From an uncultured Eubacteriales bacterium (lineage in GTDB: Bacteria; Bacillota; Clostridia; Oscillospirales; CAG-272): a stretch of DNA of 64,000 bases. Each line of letters opens with the position of its first letter. Position 1 is the first letter of the stretch. The stretch is taken from contig CAJUIQ010000001.1 in NCBI GenBank assembly GCA_910586545.1, positions 124,001-188,000 on the forward strand, given 5' to 3'. This document shows, in pieces, positions 24,515 through 33,714 of the stretch. The notes under the pieces are model-generated. The model was not told where the DNA came from, ran no database searches, and was given only the letters and a program-made list of their open reading frames with translations. The position numbers were made by a program, and so were the translations under genes.

Positions 24515-25783
24515 TTACAAAATTTTTTCAGCCGTCGCCTGGATCACACACAAACATAGAATATCGATTGCCTGTACCAAGTCCTCATATGATGGGAAAG
24601 TTGGCGCAATACGCAGATGCACGTCTGCCGGGTCCTTCCCGTAAGGATAAGTAGCGCCTACCTCGGTAAGCTTCACGCCGGCATCCGCCGCAAGGGCATA
24701 CACACGCTTGGCACAGCCCTCTTTTACTACCAAATCGATAAAATATCCGCCTTTTGGCTCTGTCCACTGCGCAATACCTGTGAGCTTTTCTCGGAAGCCG
24801 CGGATTACCGCTTCAAATTTTGGACGGACAATGGCTGCGTGCTGACGCATAATATCACGCACGCCTGCAGCGTTTTGCAAAAAACGTACATGGCGCAGCT
24901 GATTGAGCTTATCCGGACCAATAGTCTGGGCGGAAAGATATGGTTTTATCTGCTTTATATTGTTATCGCTTGCCGCAAACAATGCCAGTCCCGCTCCGGA
25001 GTATGTAATTTTTGATGTGGACGCAAAATAGAAAATTTGGTCCTCCTTACCGTATTTTTTTGCACAGGCAAAAATATCGGCGAGGGGCACTATCTCATCA
25101 TACAACTCATGAACCGCATACGCATTGTCCCAAAAAACACGGAAATCATCCGCCGCGCACTGCAGCGCCGCTATACGCTCCACTACCGCATCGGAATAGG
25201 TAAATCCCTGAGGATTGGAAAATTTCGGCACGCACCAAATTCCTTTGATGCTGCTGTCCTCAGCCACCAGCCGTTCTACCGTATCCATATCTGGCCCGTC
25301 CGGCGTCATTTCCACCGGGATCATTTCAATCCCCATAGTCTGGCAGATGGTGAAGTGGCGGTCATATCCGGGGCTGGGACACAGAAATTTGATTTTTCCC
25401 TGTCTGCCCCACGGTTCTTTTCCACCATATACGCCAAACAGCATCGCTCTGGCCACTGTATCGTACATTAAATTAAGGGAAGCGTTCCCGCCAATAATAA
25501 TATTTTCCGCTGGGATCCCAAGCAGAGAGGAAAACAACGCGCGGGCTTCTGGCAAGCCTTCCAATCCGCCATAGTTTCTGCAATCGGTTCCATCCACAGA
25601 CTGACAGGAATCCCCCTTCACCATTTCCAGCATGGGACTGGCAATTTCCAATTGTTCCCGGCTGGGCTTGCCCCGGGTTAAATCTAAGGACACTCCCTTT
25701 TTCTTCCACTGGGCGAGCTTCTCCTTAGCATCATCCAGACAAGCCTGCAGTTCTTCTCGTTTCATCTCTTCCATTTTATTCAT
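24515..25783 (-). CDS. PLP-dependent aminotransferase, aspartate aminotransferase-like
   Basis: From the ATG at 25783 (AAGGAAG upstream) the product has 422 residues. It starts with a helical segment, followed by GVSLDLTRGKPS and the PLP-site features NYGGLEGLPEARALFSSLLG, GGNASLNLMYD, FSNPQGFTYSD and the Schiff-base lysine in ASTSKITYSGAGL. The C-terminal RIAPTFPS provides the substrate arginine. This is the branch (PF12897-type) usually annotated as aspartate aminotransferase in Clostridia; exact substrate is not certain. An earlier in-frame ATG at 25816 has no good ribosome-binding site. Confidence 0.88.
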   Translation of the reverse strand: MNKMEEMKREELQACLDDAKEKLAQWKKKGVSLDLTRGKPSREQLEIASPMLEMVKGDSCQSVDGTDCRNYGGLEGLPEARALFSSLLGIPAENIIIGGNASLNLMYDTVARAMLFGVYGGKEPWGRQGKIKFLCPSPGYDRHFTICQTMGIEMIPVEMTPDGPDMDTVERLVAEDSSIKGIWCVPKFSNPQGFTYSDAVVERIAALQCAADDFRVFWDNAYAVHELYDEIVPLADIFACAKKYGKEDQIFYFASTSKITYSGAGLALFAASDNNIKQIKPYLSAQTIGPDKLNQLRHVRFLQNAAGVRDIMRQHAAIVRPKFEAVIRGFREKLTGIAQWTEPKGGYFIDLVVKEGCAKRVYALAADAGVKLTEVGATYPYGKDPADVHLRIAPTFPSYEDLVQAIDILCLCVIQATAEKIL

Positions 25784-25990
25784 CACAGCTACTTCCTTAC
25801 ATCCGTGCTTTTGCATTTTATAAAGCTTAAAATTTCATAAATACATACAACATTTCGTATTATACGCCAAAAAATGAAAAATTTCAAGTGTTTTTCTTCA
25901 AAAATAATTTTTAATATATTCTCCACAACATTTTATGCAAATTGGGATATATTTGCTACACAAATGGGACAATTTTGCCGCAGGGAGTAC

Positions 25991-26029
25991 AAAAAAGCGC
26001 TCCTGCCCGAAGGTCAGAAACGCTTTTTT
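25991..26029 (-). terminator. Terminator of the M60 peptidase operon
   Basis: Arms AAAAAAGCG (25991-25999) and CGCTTTTTT (26021-26029) with further internal pairing, 11 bp beyond the stop of the anchored protein on the minus strand. Confidence 0.75.
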
Positions 26030-26039
26030 CATGCTTTTA

Positions 26040-27152
26040 TTACTTTACAAAACGCGTCTTTTTGCGATATAGAATCACAGCGGCTGTTATGCCGCCTGCC
26101 ACCACAATTACGCCGACAATCAGTACAATATAGAAAACGGTCTGCCCCGCCTTGTCGGAGTCCTTTTCTTCAGACGTCTTTGTATTTTCAATATCGTCTT
26201 CGCTTTCAACGTCATCGGGACCTGCGTGGTGAAGCGCGCCTATCGCATTTTGAAGATTCAGCGTTGCCTCATCGACTTCCTCCTGCGATACATGCAAATC
26301 ATTCAAAATTTGCTGCGCCGCAGACAGAGCTGTTTCCATCTCCCGATAGCTTGCAGCCGTGTAGTCGTTTTCTTCTAAAGAAATAGCCATTTTAATTGCT
26401 TCTTCCAGTCCGGATTTATCTATGGTAGAAGTGCCGGTATCTTCCGTATCTCCCATGTCTCCAGCTGTGTTTGTATTGGTTCCGTTTCCATAGATTGGCT
26501 TGGAAGAAGGCTTGGAGGAACTGTGAGAAGATCCCGAAGAGGAAGAGTTGCCGGAAGGCGTATTCGTGTTATCAGAAGGATTTGAGGTGTCTAAACCGCC
26601 TGCCTGATTTCCAGACGGAGGAGTAGTGCCGCCCTCGTTAGAAGACGAGGAACCATTCGTTTCGCTTTTTCCCAAAATTACGGAATTGCCTGTTATATCA
26701 GAAAGCGTTTCTTCTGAATACGCTCCATTAACTGTTTTCAGGGAATTCTCTATGAAAAACACCTGCGCCTGTCCATCTATACCCGTTACGGACAAAGTTC
26801 CAAGGGTAAGAGAATCGTTTTCAAAAAGATTCTTTGTTCCTGCGATATACAGGGTCAGGGTTTTTGTGTCCTTACGGAGACGGAAATCACGGAAGGTCCC
26901 TTTGATAGAATCTGCAAATTGAAATTGAATCTGCGCCTTTTCCAAGTCCTGAGAGTCTATTGAGATTCCCAGGCTTAATTGCAAAGAGGTAATATCTTTT
27001 TGCGCAGCATCGGAAATTTCTACAGAGACTGCAGCATCCTGTTTTGCTGCGCTGAGCGTCACCTTACCTTTTCCCGCCGCATGGATTTGCAGCGGGAAAA
27101 GGGCGAAGGAGAATACCAGCAGCATGGCAATACTGACTATACTTTTTTTCAT
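26040..27152 (-). CDS. Membrane-anchored surface protein with cohesin-like and FIVAR domains
   Basis: This 370-residue protein has a signal peptide (1-26), a beta-rich domain at about 30-162 whose pattern (KDITSLQLSLGI, IQFQFADSIKGTFRDFRL, DTKTLTLYIAGTKNLF, LTLGTLSVTG) resembles cohesin-like domains, a Ser/Asn/Gly-rich linker (163-245), a FIVAR-type helical repeat (247-307) and one membrane helix (337-361) with the basic tail RKKTRFVK. It should sit outside the cell, held by the helix; no LPXTG is present. It starts 24 bp after the large peptidase gene, with AAGGAG, so the two are co-transcribed. The cohesin assignment is from pattern only. Confidence 0.65.
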   Translation of the reverse strand: MKKSIVSIAMLLVFSFALFPLQIHAAGKGKVTLSAAKQDAAVSVEISDAAQKDITSLQLSLGISIDSQDLEKAQIQFQFADSIKGTFRDFRLRKDTKTLTLYIAGTKNLFENDSLTLGTLSVTGIDGQAQVFFIENSLKTVNGAYSEETLSDITGNSVILGKSETNGSSSSNEGGTTPPSGNQAGGLDTSNPSDNTNTPSGNSSSSGSSHSSSKPSSKPIYGNGTNTNTAGDMGDTEDTGTSTIDKSGLEEAIKMAISLEENDYTAASYREMETALSAAQQILNDLHVSQEEVDEATLNLQNAIGALHHAGPDDVESEDDIENTKTSEEKDSDKAGQTVFYIVLIVGVIVVAGGITAAVILYRKKTRFVK

Positions 27153-27176
27153 ATGCTTCTCCTTTACCGACTAAAT

Positions 27177-30100
27177 TTACGATTTTGTGAATTGAATGTA
27201 TGGAAGTTCCTGGGGCACCGTCACAAACATCGTGTCTGCAACTAAGCGCTGGCCCTGGTTGGTAAGAGCGTCGTTTACTCGATAGAGTTCCGCTCTGACC
27301 TGCGTCAGATCGGTTCCGTCCTCCGGTGTGATCCAGTAAATCCATACGCCGTCGGAGGTCTCTCCAAGATCGCCGCTTGCCGGTACATCGGCCAGAATAA
27401 TCTGCTCAGCCTTCAAAGAAGCGCTGTCTTCATTCACACCGCCTACAATGTTTCCAGCCTGATCGTAAAGCATGACCACATTGTATGCCGGGTTTCCTTT
27501 AAAGGCGCCGGTAAAGACCATAGAACCGGCAGGAATTTTTTGCGTTTCATCCGTTCCATATACATAGTCTTCCTTTAATATACCAATGGAAGGCTGTCCC
27601 TCGCTGGTATCGGAAAATTTTACGTCATCGCCGGTGGTTCCCAAAACGTCCAGTTCAGAAATGGTAAGCTCTATCCCGCTCTGACCTTTGGCCACAATCC
27701 GCAGATAAGAAGCTTCATAGCTGGCGTTCCATGGGTTATCCTTGTCCGCGTTCGGGAAGAGAACCCGTTTTACCTGCTCAGAGCCAAAGGTTCCGCTGGC
27801 TAGTGTGCGCCACTGTGTTCCGTCATCGCTGACCTGAATTTCATAATCTGTTATAGCAGTGCCGGATTTTACTGTATACTTGAGGCCCGTGATAGTAAGC
27901 GCGCGATGGAAGTGCAAAATCACTTCCGGATCACTGCCATCACTTGTCTGTCCGATAAAGGCAGTTTCCGCATCCTGGTCAATTACCTTGCTGATTTCCT
28001 TTTCAGAAGGTTCACACGGGTTCTGAGGCGTATTGGCTTCTTCTGTGTTTACAAGATTGGTCGATACGCTCCAATTGGATTTGTCCAAGCTGCCGTCGTG
28101 CGCGATTTTAACGGATTCTATGGTTTTTACATTGGAACGGTTCAGGTATTTGTCCACAACAGCCACTTTATAGGTAACCACCCGGTTGTTGATGGTAGAG
28201 AAGTGATCCACAAAGGTGCTTTCTGTGGTAAATCCGATTACTTCTTCTTTTTCTTCGCCGCCTGAAATGACAGAACGACGGATCTCATATCCCAAAACTG
28301 CCTCTGGGTCAACGCCTTGACTGCTCAGTGTCAGCGTTACCTGGTTTTGAAGCTGTTCGTCCACAGTTACGGTAACGTCGCCGACCACGTCCTTACCGCC
28401 GACAGAGTTTTCTTCCTTTTTCGCGGCGTTTTCAATGGAATATACGCGGGATTCGTCATTGACATAGTAAATTGTGCGGGTTTCTTCCGGGAACTGAGAC
28501 GCATACGCAATCGTGTCTTCGTCCGGAATCAAGCCCCAGCGGACAAAGAATTCCAGCAGATTTTTCTCTGCCGCCGCACAGGCCAGACGCATCAGCTTCT
28601 GATCTACCGTGCCGGTGAGCGTAAGCTCCACGCCGTTTTCCTGCGCCATAGGCGCCCGGGATGTGTCGCGCGCATAGGTGTCTACTCTTGCAAAGAACAG
28701 GTTTGCAAGCTGGTCTTCATACTTATCGTAGGTTTTGAAGTTATATCCGGAGTCATAAGCTAGGTGAAGCTGCCAATACATTGCAAGCTGGGTAAACACA
28801 TTGCTGGGATACCCTGTTGTGCCGGACGTCACTTTCTTATAAACATTGTCGTAAGTAAACCGGACGCTGTCGTTTGTGTCCTTTGCCTGGGCAAGTACTG
28901 CAAAGTAGTTGTTGGTAACTTCAGCGATTGCATAGCTACCCTGGTTGATGTCATGCCCGATTTCGTGGGCAATACCCCAACCAAAATACTGGCCGCTGAT
29001 ATATTTTCCATTTTCATCACTGACAACAGGAACCCCTGTCATCATTCCTGGAGTAGAGCCCCATTCGATACCGATATGGTTGCCGGAAGCATACATAAAG
29101 GCTCCTGCAAACATTCTCTGATACCGGATATTCAGATGCTGGGCAGGGAGTTTATCTTTTGCGGACGTAGCGGAATCGCTTAGTCCTTTATGCTGATAGA
29201 ACAAATGCATCATATCGCCCATAGCATCCATGGAAGCTATCAAATTCTGCGCGCGTTCAGCCACTGTCCCACTTTTCACTCCGCTCAGGACTTGCTGGGC
29301 AGGCAGCGAAAGCAGCATTTTATCCAGCATAATATCCGTTGCGCCAAGGATACAATTCTGGGCGTCATATGCGTAATGAATTGTATCTGCGGTTTGAGAT
29401 GCGTGGCGCTCCTCATGCAGCGTGCTGATGGAAGCGACATATTGATCCAGCGCCTCTATATATTCGGCCGCTCTGGCCAGACGTTCCTCGTTGTCTGTCA
29501 CGCCGTACAGATCCAATTTGGGAACTTCTGTTCCGCCGCTGACACGGACCGCGTACAAATCGTTGGCGTTGTTACCGGTATATTGGATATACAATGCGCC
29601 GCCTGATTCAACGTCCAGCGTCTGAATTCGGGGAATGCTTACCTCGTTACGTCCCACCTTCAGCGTCGTCACCGACTTGGACAGTGCGCTGGCCTCTGCG
29701 TGATATTGGGTTGCAACCAGCTGCAGATTGGTATTTTCTCCAATTTTTTTCGTGTTATGGCCAACATAGATAATCAGCTGCTCTCCCGCGTAAGCGGTAA
29801 CGCCAAGAGGCTGCCAGGAGTTCAGACCGGAGAAGCCCAGACGGGAACCGTCTTTCATAGCGGTAATATCCGTATGGACTACAACGCTTTCACCCAGGTC
29901 GTTGTTTTGCAGAATCTCTCGCGCCGTATCCAACTCCAGTTTCAAAATCTGATAATCCGGATGCAGCTCACCGTTATTTTTAGTGTCCAGACGAGTCTGC
30001 AATTCGTCGAGAGTGCTCTCCGTTACAGTATCCTTCAGTATGGTGTGCATTTCATCCTGATACAAAGCCTTTATATCGTTTTCCAGGCTATCGTAATAGT

Positions 30101-32306
30101 AGAAATGTACTTCTGAGATAATGATCTTTCGAACATAGCTGTTGGTTCTGCCAACCCCAAAACGAATTTCGTTGGTGTTAACAGGTTCGTCCCACTTAAC
30201 TGTGTAGTACCGGCGGCCGTTTTCGGAGGTTCGTGCCGTAATGGAAGGTCCTGAAACCTGTTTTAGCTGTCCGTCCTCCATGTCCTTATAATATACACAG
30301 ACATTGCCGTACCATCCTAAATTGTCCTCCAGCTCCTGGAAGCTGAAAGAATTGATCATGTAGGTGTCGTCAAATACAACGCGAACGCCTTTCGTTGTGC
30401 CAGGATAGCTTCCGCCGTCATCCCAGTCGTCTACCTGTAGATAGGAGCCGTAATCTTTATCCACCAGGCCCCATGCTGTCTTTGTTTCTGCCTGATCCAG
30501 CGGGCTGTCCTTCATTTCGCCCCGGTAGTGGAAAATCTCCTGAATATGTGCGCTCTTTTCACCGGTGCCGTTTGAAGTGTTGATCAGCTTATATTCCGGA
30601 AGCTTTGCGGGATTGATATCCACAGTCTCCATTGCAGAAACGATGGAAGGGCGGCTCTCTCCAAGCTCGTTCACGCCCGTCACATAAACTTGATATTTTG
30701 TTTTATTCTTTAAATCGGCAATTGTATAGCTGTTTGTCTGAATGCCGCCTACCTTTATGTATTCGCCGGTTTCATATTCCCGGTAATACAGGTTATAGAA
30801 ATCGGTATCATCCATGTCTTTCCAACCCGCGGAAATGCTTAGATAAGCGCCCTTCAAAGAAAGGTTATCCGGAGCGTCCGGTTTCTTATCCGGTTTGGGT
30901 GTAACTTGAATTTCATTGGAATATCCACTTTCCCAGTCACCATTGACGGACTGCACCTGGATGGTGTATGTCTCTCCATTTACCAACTTATTATTGGAAA
31001 GAGAGGACACCTTCAGCGTGTTTGTAGATACAGACTTAACTTCTTTGGCAAATCCCTTTTTGGTGTTACCGGAAATCACTACCTCGTACCCGGTAACATT
31101 GCGGCACGGACTCCATGTAACAGTAAACGCGGCGCTTTCAGCCTTGGCTGTTACATTTTCCGGAATATCCATCGTCGGAGGCGGAATACGCGTGTCCATA
31201 TCGTTTAAAAATTCTACCTGAGAGATTTCCGCCAGATTGTTGTTTTTCTCCATTTTATGGATGGTGAGCGTTACTTTTTTAACAGCAACCTTTTCACCGA
31301 AATCTATAACCAAAGTTCCGTCTGCTTCTTTATTCACCTGTACATTGGAAGCAAGCAGGAATTGGATTTCTTCTGATTGTATAGGAAGCTCAACGGTAAC
31401 TTCTTCCCCATTTTCATTTATATACGTTACTTGAACAATGCCGTTTGCAATGGAGTCATCTCCACTTTTTAGAGAGAGTCCCTCCATTTTTGTATTTTCC
31501 ATGGACTTGGAAAAGTCAAAATTCAACACAACAGGCGCTTCCTTAGAAATTTCGCTTCCACTTGCAGGCGCCAGTGTTACGCTGCCTTCTCCACTTATCA
31601 GGTTTTCCAATGCACCTGTGACGGTAGTGTTTGGGTCTTTTTCCAGAGAAATCAGAGAAGAAGAAATCGTTGGCTTTACAGTGGCAGTAAGATCTCTGTC
31701 TTCTTCCATACTTGCGGTCAGCATCTGCAGGTCTGTCAGCGTAACTACGCCGTCGCCATTCAAGTCACGTCGGCTGTTCTGATCCATGGAACCGACCAGC
31801 AGCTTTGCGTCTACGTTGTCGACCTTTGCGTTTCCATCCAGATCACCTGCCAGCAGAACGCCCGGATGCACGTCCTTTGTCTGATAGGTATATCCCTCAA
31901 GAAATCCGTTGCTGACATTTAACTTGTAGGTATAGCCTTCCTCTACGTCAACGGTCTGTGTAAAGGTGCGATACCCGTCGCTTTCTGCCGTCAGAGTATA
32001 TCTTCCTCCGGCAAGATGGTCAAACTTAGCCACCCGCTGAGATGGCTCTCCCGCCCCGTTGGACAGAGCAATTGTCTGGTTTCCGATGGTAGTGCCGCTA
32101 TCCTTAGAAAGCGTTACATTAAAGGAAACCGTTCCTTTTACCGGAATGGCCTGTCCCAGCGAGACTTCAATTGCTCCGTTTCCAGCAATTGTCTCTGAAA
32201 CGGCCACACCACGGCTTGCATTTGCTTCATCACTGAACGCGGAAATTGGCAGCCCGGCTGACATCAGTAAAACTGCTGCAAGCAGGCTTGCTATGGTACG
32301 TTTCAT
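27177..32306 (-). CDS. Large secreted M60-like metallopeptidase with dockerin-like, Fn3 and CBM32-like domains
   Basis: This 1709-residue protein has a signal peptide (1-24), then a beta-rich module to about 145 and a dockerin-like pair of calcium loops at about 152-200 (DLDGNAKVDNVD and DLNGDGVVTLTD). A cohesin-like beta module (210-370), two Fn3 domains (378-470, 475-563) and a discoidin-like carbohydrate-binding module (about 570-740) follow. The M60-like peptidase spans about 830-1250, with HEIGHDINQGSYAIAE matching the zinc motif HEXXHX(8,28)E at 1114-1129. A second CBM32-like module lies at about 1425-1556. M60-like enzymes typically cut mucins and other glycoproteins. There is no membrane anchor or sortase signal. 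Confidence 0.85.
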   Translation of the reverse strand: MKRTIASLLAAVLLMSAGLPISAFSDEANASRGVAVSETIAGNGAIEVSLGQAIPVKGTVSFNVTLSKDSGTTIGNQTIALSNGAGEPSQRVAKFDHLAGGRYTLTAESDGYRTFTQTVDVEEGYTYKLNVSNGFLEGYTYQTKDVHPGVLLAGDLDGNAKVDNVDAKLLVGSMDQNSRRDLNGDGVVTLTDLQMLTASMEEDRDLTATVKPTISSSLISLEKDPNTTVTGALENLISGEGSVTLAPASGSEISKEAPVVLNFDFSKSMENTKMEGLSLKSGDDSIANGIVQVTYINENGEEVTVELPIQSEEIQFLLASNVQVNKEADGTLVIDFGEKVAVKKVTLTIHKMEKNNNLAEISQVEFLNDMDTRIPPPTMDIPENVTAKAESAAFTVTWSPCRNVTGYEVVISGNTKKGFAKEVKSVSTNTLKVSSLSNNKLVNGETYTIQVQSVNGDWESGYSNEIQVTPKPDKKPDAPDNLSLKGAYLSISAGWKDMDDTDFYNLYYREYETGEYIKVGGIQTNSYTIADLKNKTKYQVYVTGVNELGESRPSIVSAMETVDINPAKLPEYKLINTSNGTGEKSAHIQEIFHYRGEMKDSPLDQAETKTAWGLVDKDYGSYLQVDDWDDGGSYPGTTKGVRVVFDDTYMINSFSFQELEDNLGWYGNVCVYYKDMEDGQLKQVSGPSITARTSENGRRYYTVKWDEPVNTNEIRFGVGRTNSYVRKIIISEVHFYYYDSLENDIKALYQDEMHTILKDTVTESTLDELQTRLDTKNNGELHPDYQILKLELDTAREILQNNDLGESVVVHTDITAMKDGSRLGFSGLNSWQPLGVTAYAGEQLIIYVGHNTKKIGENTNLQLVATQYHAEASALSKSVTTLKVGRNEVSIPRIQTLDVESGGALYIQYTGNNANDLYAVRVSGGTEVPKLDLYGVTDNEERLARAAEYIEALDQYVASISTLHEERHASQTADTIHYAYDAQNCILGATDIMLDKMLLSLPAQQVLSGVKSGTVAERAQNLIASMDAMGDMMHLFYQHKGLSDSATSAKDKLPAQHLNIRYQRMFAGAFMYASGNHIGIEWGSTPGMMTGVPVVSDENGKYISGQYFGWGIAHEIGHDINQGSYAIAEVTNNYFAVLAQAKDTNDSVRFTYDNVYKKVTSGTTGYPSNVFTQLAMYWQLHLAYDSGYNFKTYDKYEDQLANLFFARVDTYARDTSRAPMAQENGVELTLTGTVDQKLMRLACAAAEKNLLEFFVRWGLIPDEDTIAYASQFPEETRTIYYVNDESRVYSIENAAKKEENSVGGKDVVGDVTVTVDEQLQNQVTLTLSSQGVDPEAVLGYEIRRSVISGGEEKEEVIGFTTESTFVDHFSTINNRVVTYKVAVVDKYLNRSNVKTIESVKIAHDGSLDKSNWSVSTNLVNTEEANTPQNPCEPSEKEISKVIDQDAETAFIGQTSDGSDPEVILHFHRALTITGLKYTVKSGTAITDYEIQVSDDGTQWRTLASGTFGSEQVKRVLFPNADKDNPWNASYEASYLRIVAKGQSGIELTISELDVLGTTGDDVKFSDTSEGQPSIGILKEDYVYGTDETQKIPAGSMVFTGAFKGNPAYNVVMLYDQAGNIVGGVNEDSASLKAEQIILADVPASGDLGETSDGVWIYWITPEDGTDLTQVRAELYRVNDALTNQGQRLVADTMFVTVPQELPYIQFTKS

Positions 32307-32703
32307 GATACTATCACCCTTTCATTTTTACTTCGTTATTCCTTAGCCAACGCCACTGTTCGATGTAATTATAATGGATAATGTTGGATCATGCAACCGA
32401 TTTTCAAAATAAAAAATTAATTTTGTCGAAATACTTTTTTGTGCAATTTGCTTAAATGTCTTCTATTTAACAAAAAAACCAGTATTTTCAGGATTAAATT
32501 TACTATAATACTTTAGCGCATTGCATTGTTATAAGAGTAAAATGCACGTAAAATCCCAATATAGTTGGTAACCATAATAAACAAATTTTTTGCGTGATTT
32601 ATGGATATTTTTTGTGAAATTCATTCTATCATTTGTGGGCTGGAAGGTGTATAATATTTTATAATGGGGTAATTTGGAATAAAATTATGAATTGAGGAAT
32701 ATA
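32307..32703. promoter_or_regulatory. Divergent AT-rich intergenic region
   Basis: About 400 bp between the divergent peptidase and dehydrogenase genes. On the minus strand TTGCAT (32391-32396) and TATAAT (32368-32373) are 17 bp apart and could drive the peptidase operon. On the plus strand TATAAT occurs at 32650-32655 and 32660-32665 without a good -35. No gene is visible. Confidence 0.5.
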
Positions 32704-33660
32704 ATGGCAAATAAGGGAAAGAAAATTGTAATACTTGGGGCAGGCAATGTCGGCGCTTCCATCGCATATACGCTCACAGTACAAGGACTGGCATCTGAAA
32801 TTGTTCTCATTGATGTAAATTACGATAAGGCAAAGGGGGAAGCCATGGATATTATCCAGGGTACCGCTTTCTGTCCGCCGGTAAATATTTACGCTGGGCA
32901 ATACGAAAATGCCAAAGACGCCGATATTGTGATCGTCACTGTGGGCGCCGCAAGAAAGCCCGGACAGTCCCGGATTGACCTTGCCCAAGGAAACGTGAAT
33001 ATTGTCAAGCAGGTAATGCCTCAGGTGATTCCATATGCGCCGAACGCGGTGTATGTGGTAGTAAGCAACCCTGTAGATATTATTACATATGCGATTATAA
33101 AAACATCCGGGCTGAAAACCACACAGGTAATCGGTTCCGGCACGACGCTGGACTCTGCCCGGCTGCGCTCCCGTTTGGCGGAGCATGTGGGACTCAACCC
33201 CAAAAACGTCCACGCATATGTGCTGGGCGAGCATGGGGATTCATCTGTGATTCCGTGGTCGCTGGCTACCATCGGCGGCATTCCTATGGACAAATACTGC
33301 CTGGAAATTTGCAATGAGCATAACCGTTGCGGCAAAGCGGAGCTGCTGGAAATAGAAGACGACGTGCGTACCGCCGGCGCGAAGGTCATTGCAAACAAGG
33401 GCGCTACCTATTACGCTATCTCCCTGGCTGTTTCCCGTATTTGTTCCTGCATTATCCGGGATACCGATTCTGTGCTGACGGTATCTAGTCTGATAGAGGG
33501 ACAATATGGACTAAATGATGTGTGCCTGAGCATCCCCTTTGTTGTGGGCGCACATGGTATTTCCCAGTCTATCGTATCTCCCCTGACGGCGCCGGAGCAA
33601 AAGCAGATCGAGCAGAGCGCCGCCGCCCTGCGCTCTGTCATTGATTCGCTGGAGATTTAA
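32704..33660 (+). CDS. L-lactate/malate dehydrogenase family enzyme with malate-type specificity residue
   Basis: This 318-residue NAD-dependent 2-hydroxyacid dehydrogenase starts at 32704, seven nt after GAGG. It has the Rossmann motif GAGNVGAS (12-19), the catalytic Asp/Arg region, and the proton-acceptor His in LGEHGDSS. Overall it resembles LDH, but the specificity loop reads GAARKPGQSR: Arg84 lies where LDH has Gln102 and malate dehydrogenases have Arg. It may therefore prefer oxaloacetate/malate. The next gene is a malic enzyme, which fits a malate-pyruvate link. It could still be an LDH, so no gene symbol is given. Confidence 0.8.
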   Translation: MANKGKKIVILGAGNVGASIAYTLTVQGLASEIVLIDVNYDKAKGEAMDIIQGTAFCPPVNIYAGQYENAKDADIVIVTVGAARKPGQSRIDLAQGNVNIVKQVMPQVIPYAPNAVYVVVSNPVDIITYAIIKTSGLKTTQVIGSGTTLDSARLRSRLAEHVGLNPKNVHAYVLGEHGDSSVIPWSLATIGGIPMDKYCLEICNEHNRCGKAELLEIEDDVRTAGAKVIANKGATYYAISLAVSRICSCIIRDTDSVLTVSSLIEGQYGLNDVCLSIPFVVGAHGISQSIVSPLTAPEQKQIEQSAAALRSVIDSLEI

Positions 33661-33714
33661 CATAAACTCTTCCTTCTATTAAAGATTATTTATATATTTT
33701 AAGGAGAATAAAAA

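Noticed and set aside
24197..24644. Overlapping plus-strand small frames after the helicase gene
   Set aside because: No ribosome-binding sites or similarities; the region is better explained as a decayed tRNA fragment and terminator.
27906..31782. Many plus-strand frames opposite the M60 peptidase gene
   Set aside because: All are antisense shadows of the 1709-codon gene, whose domains are clear.
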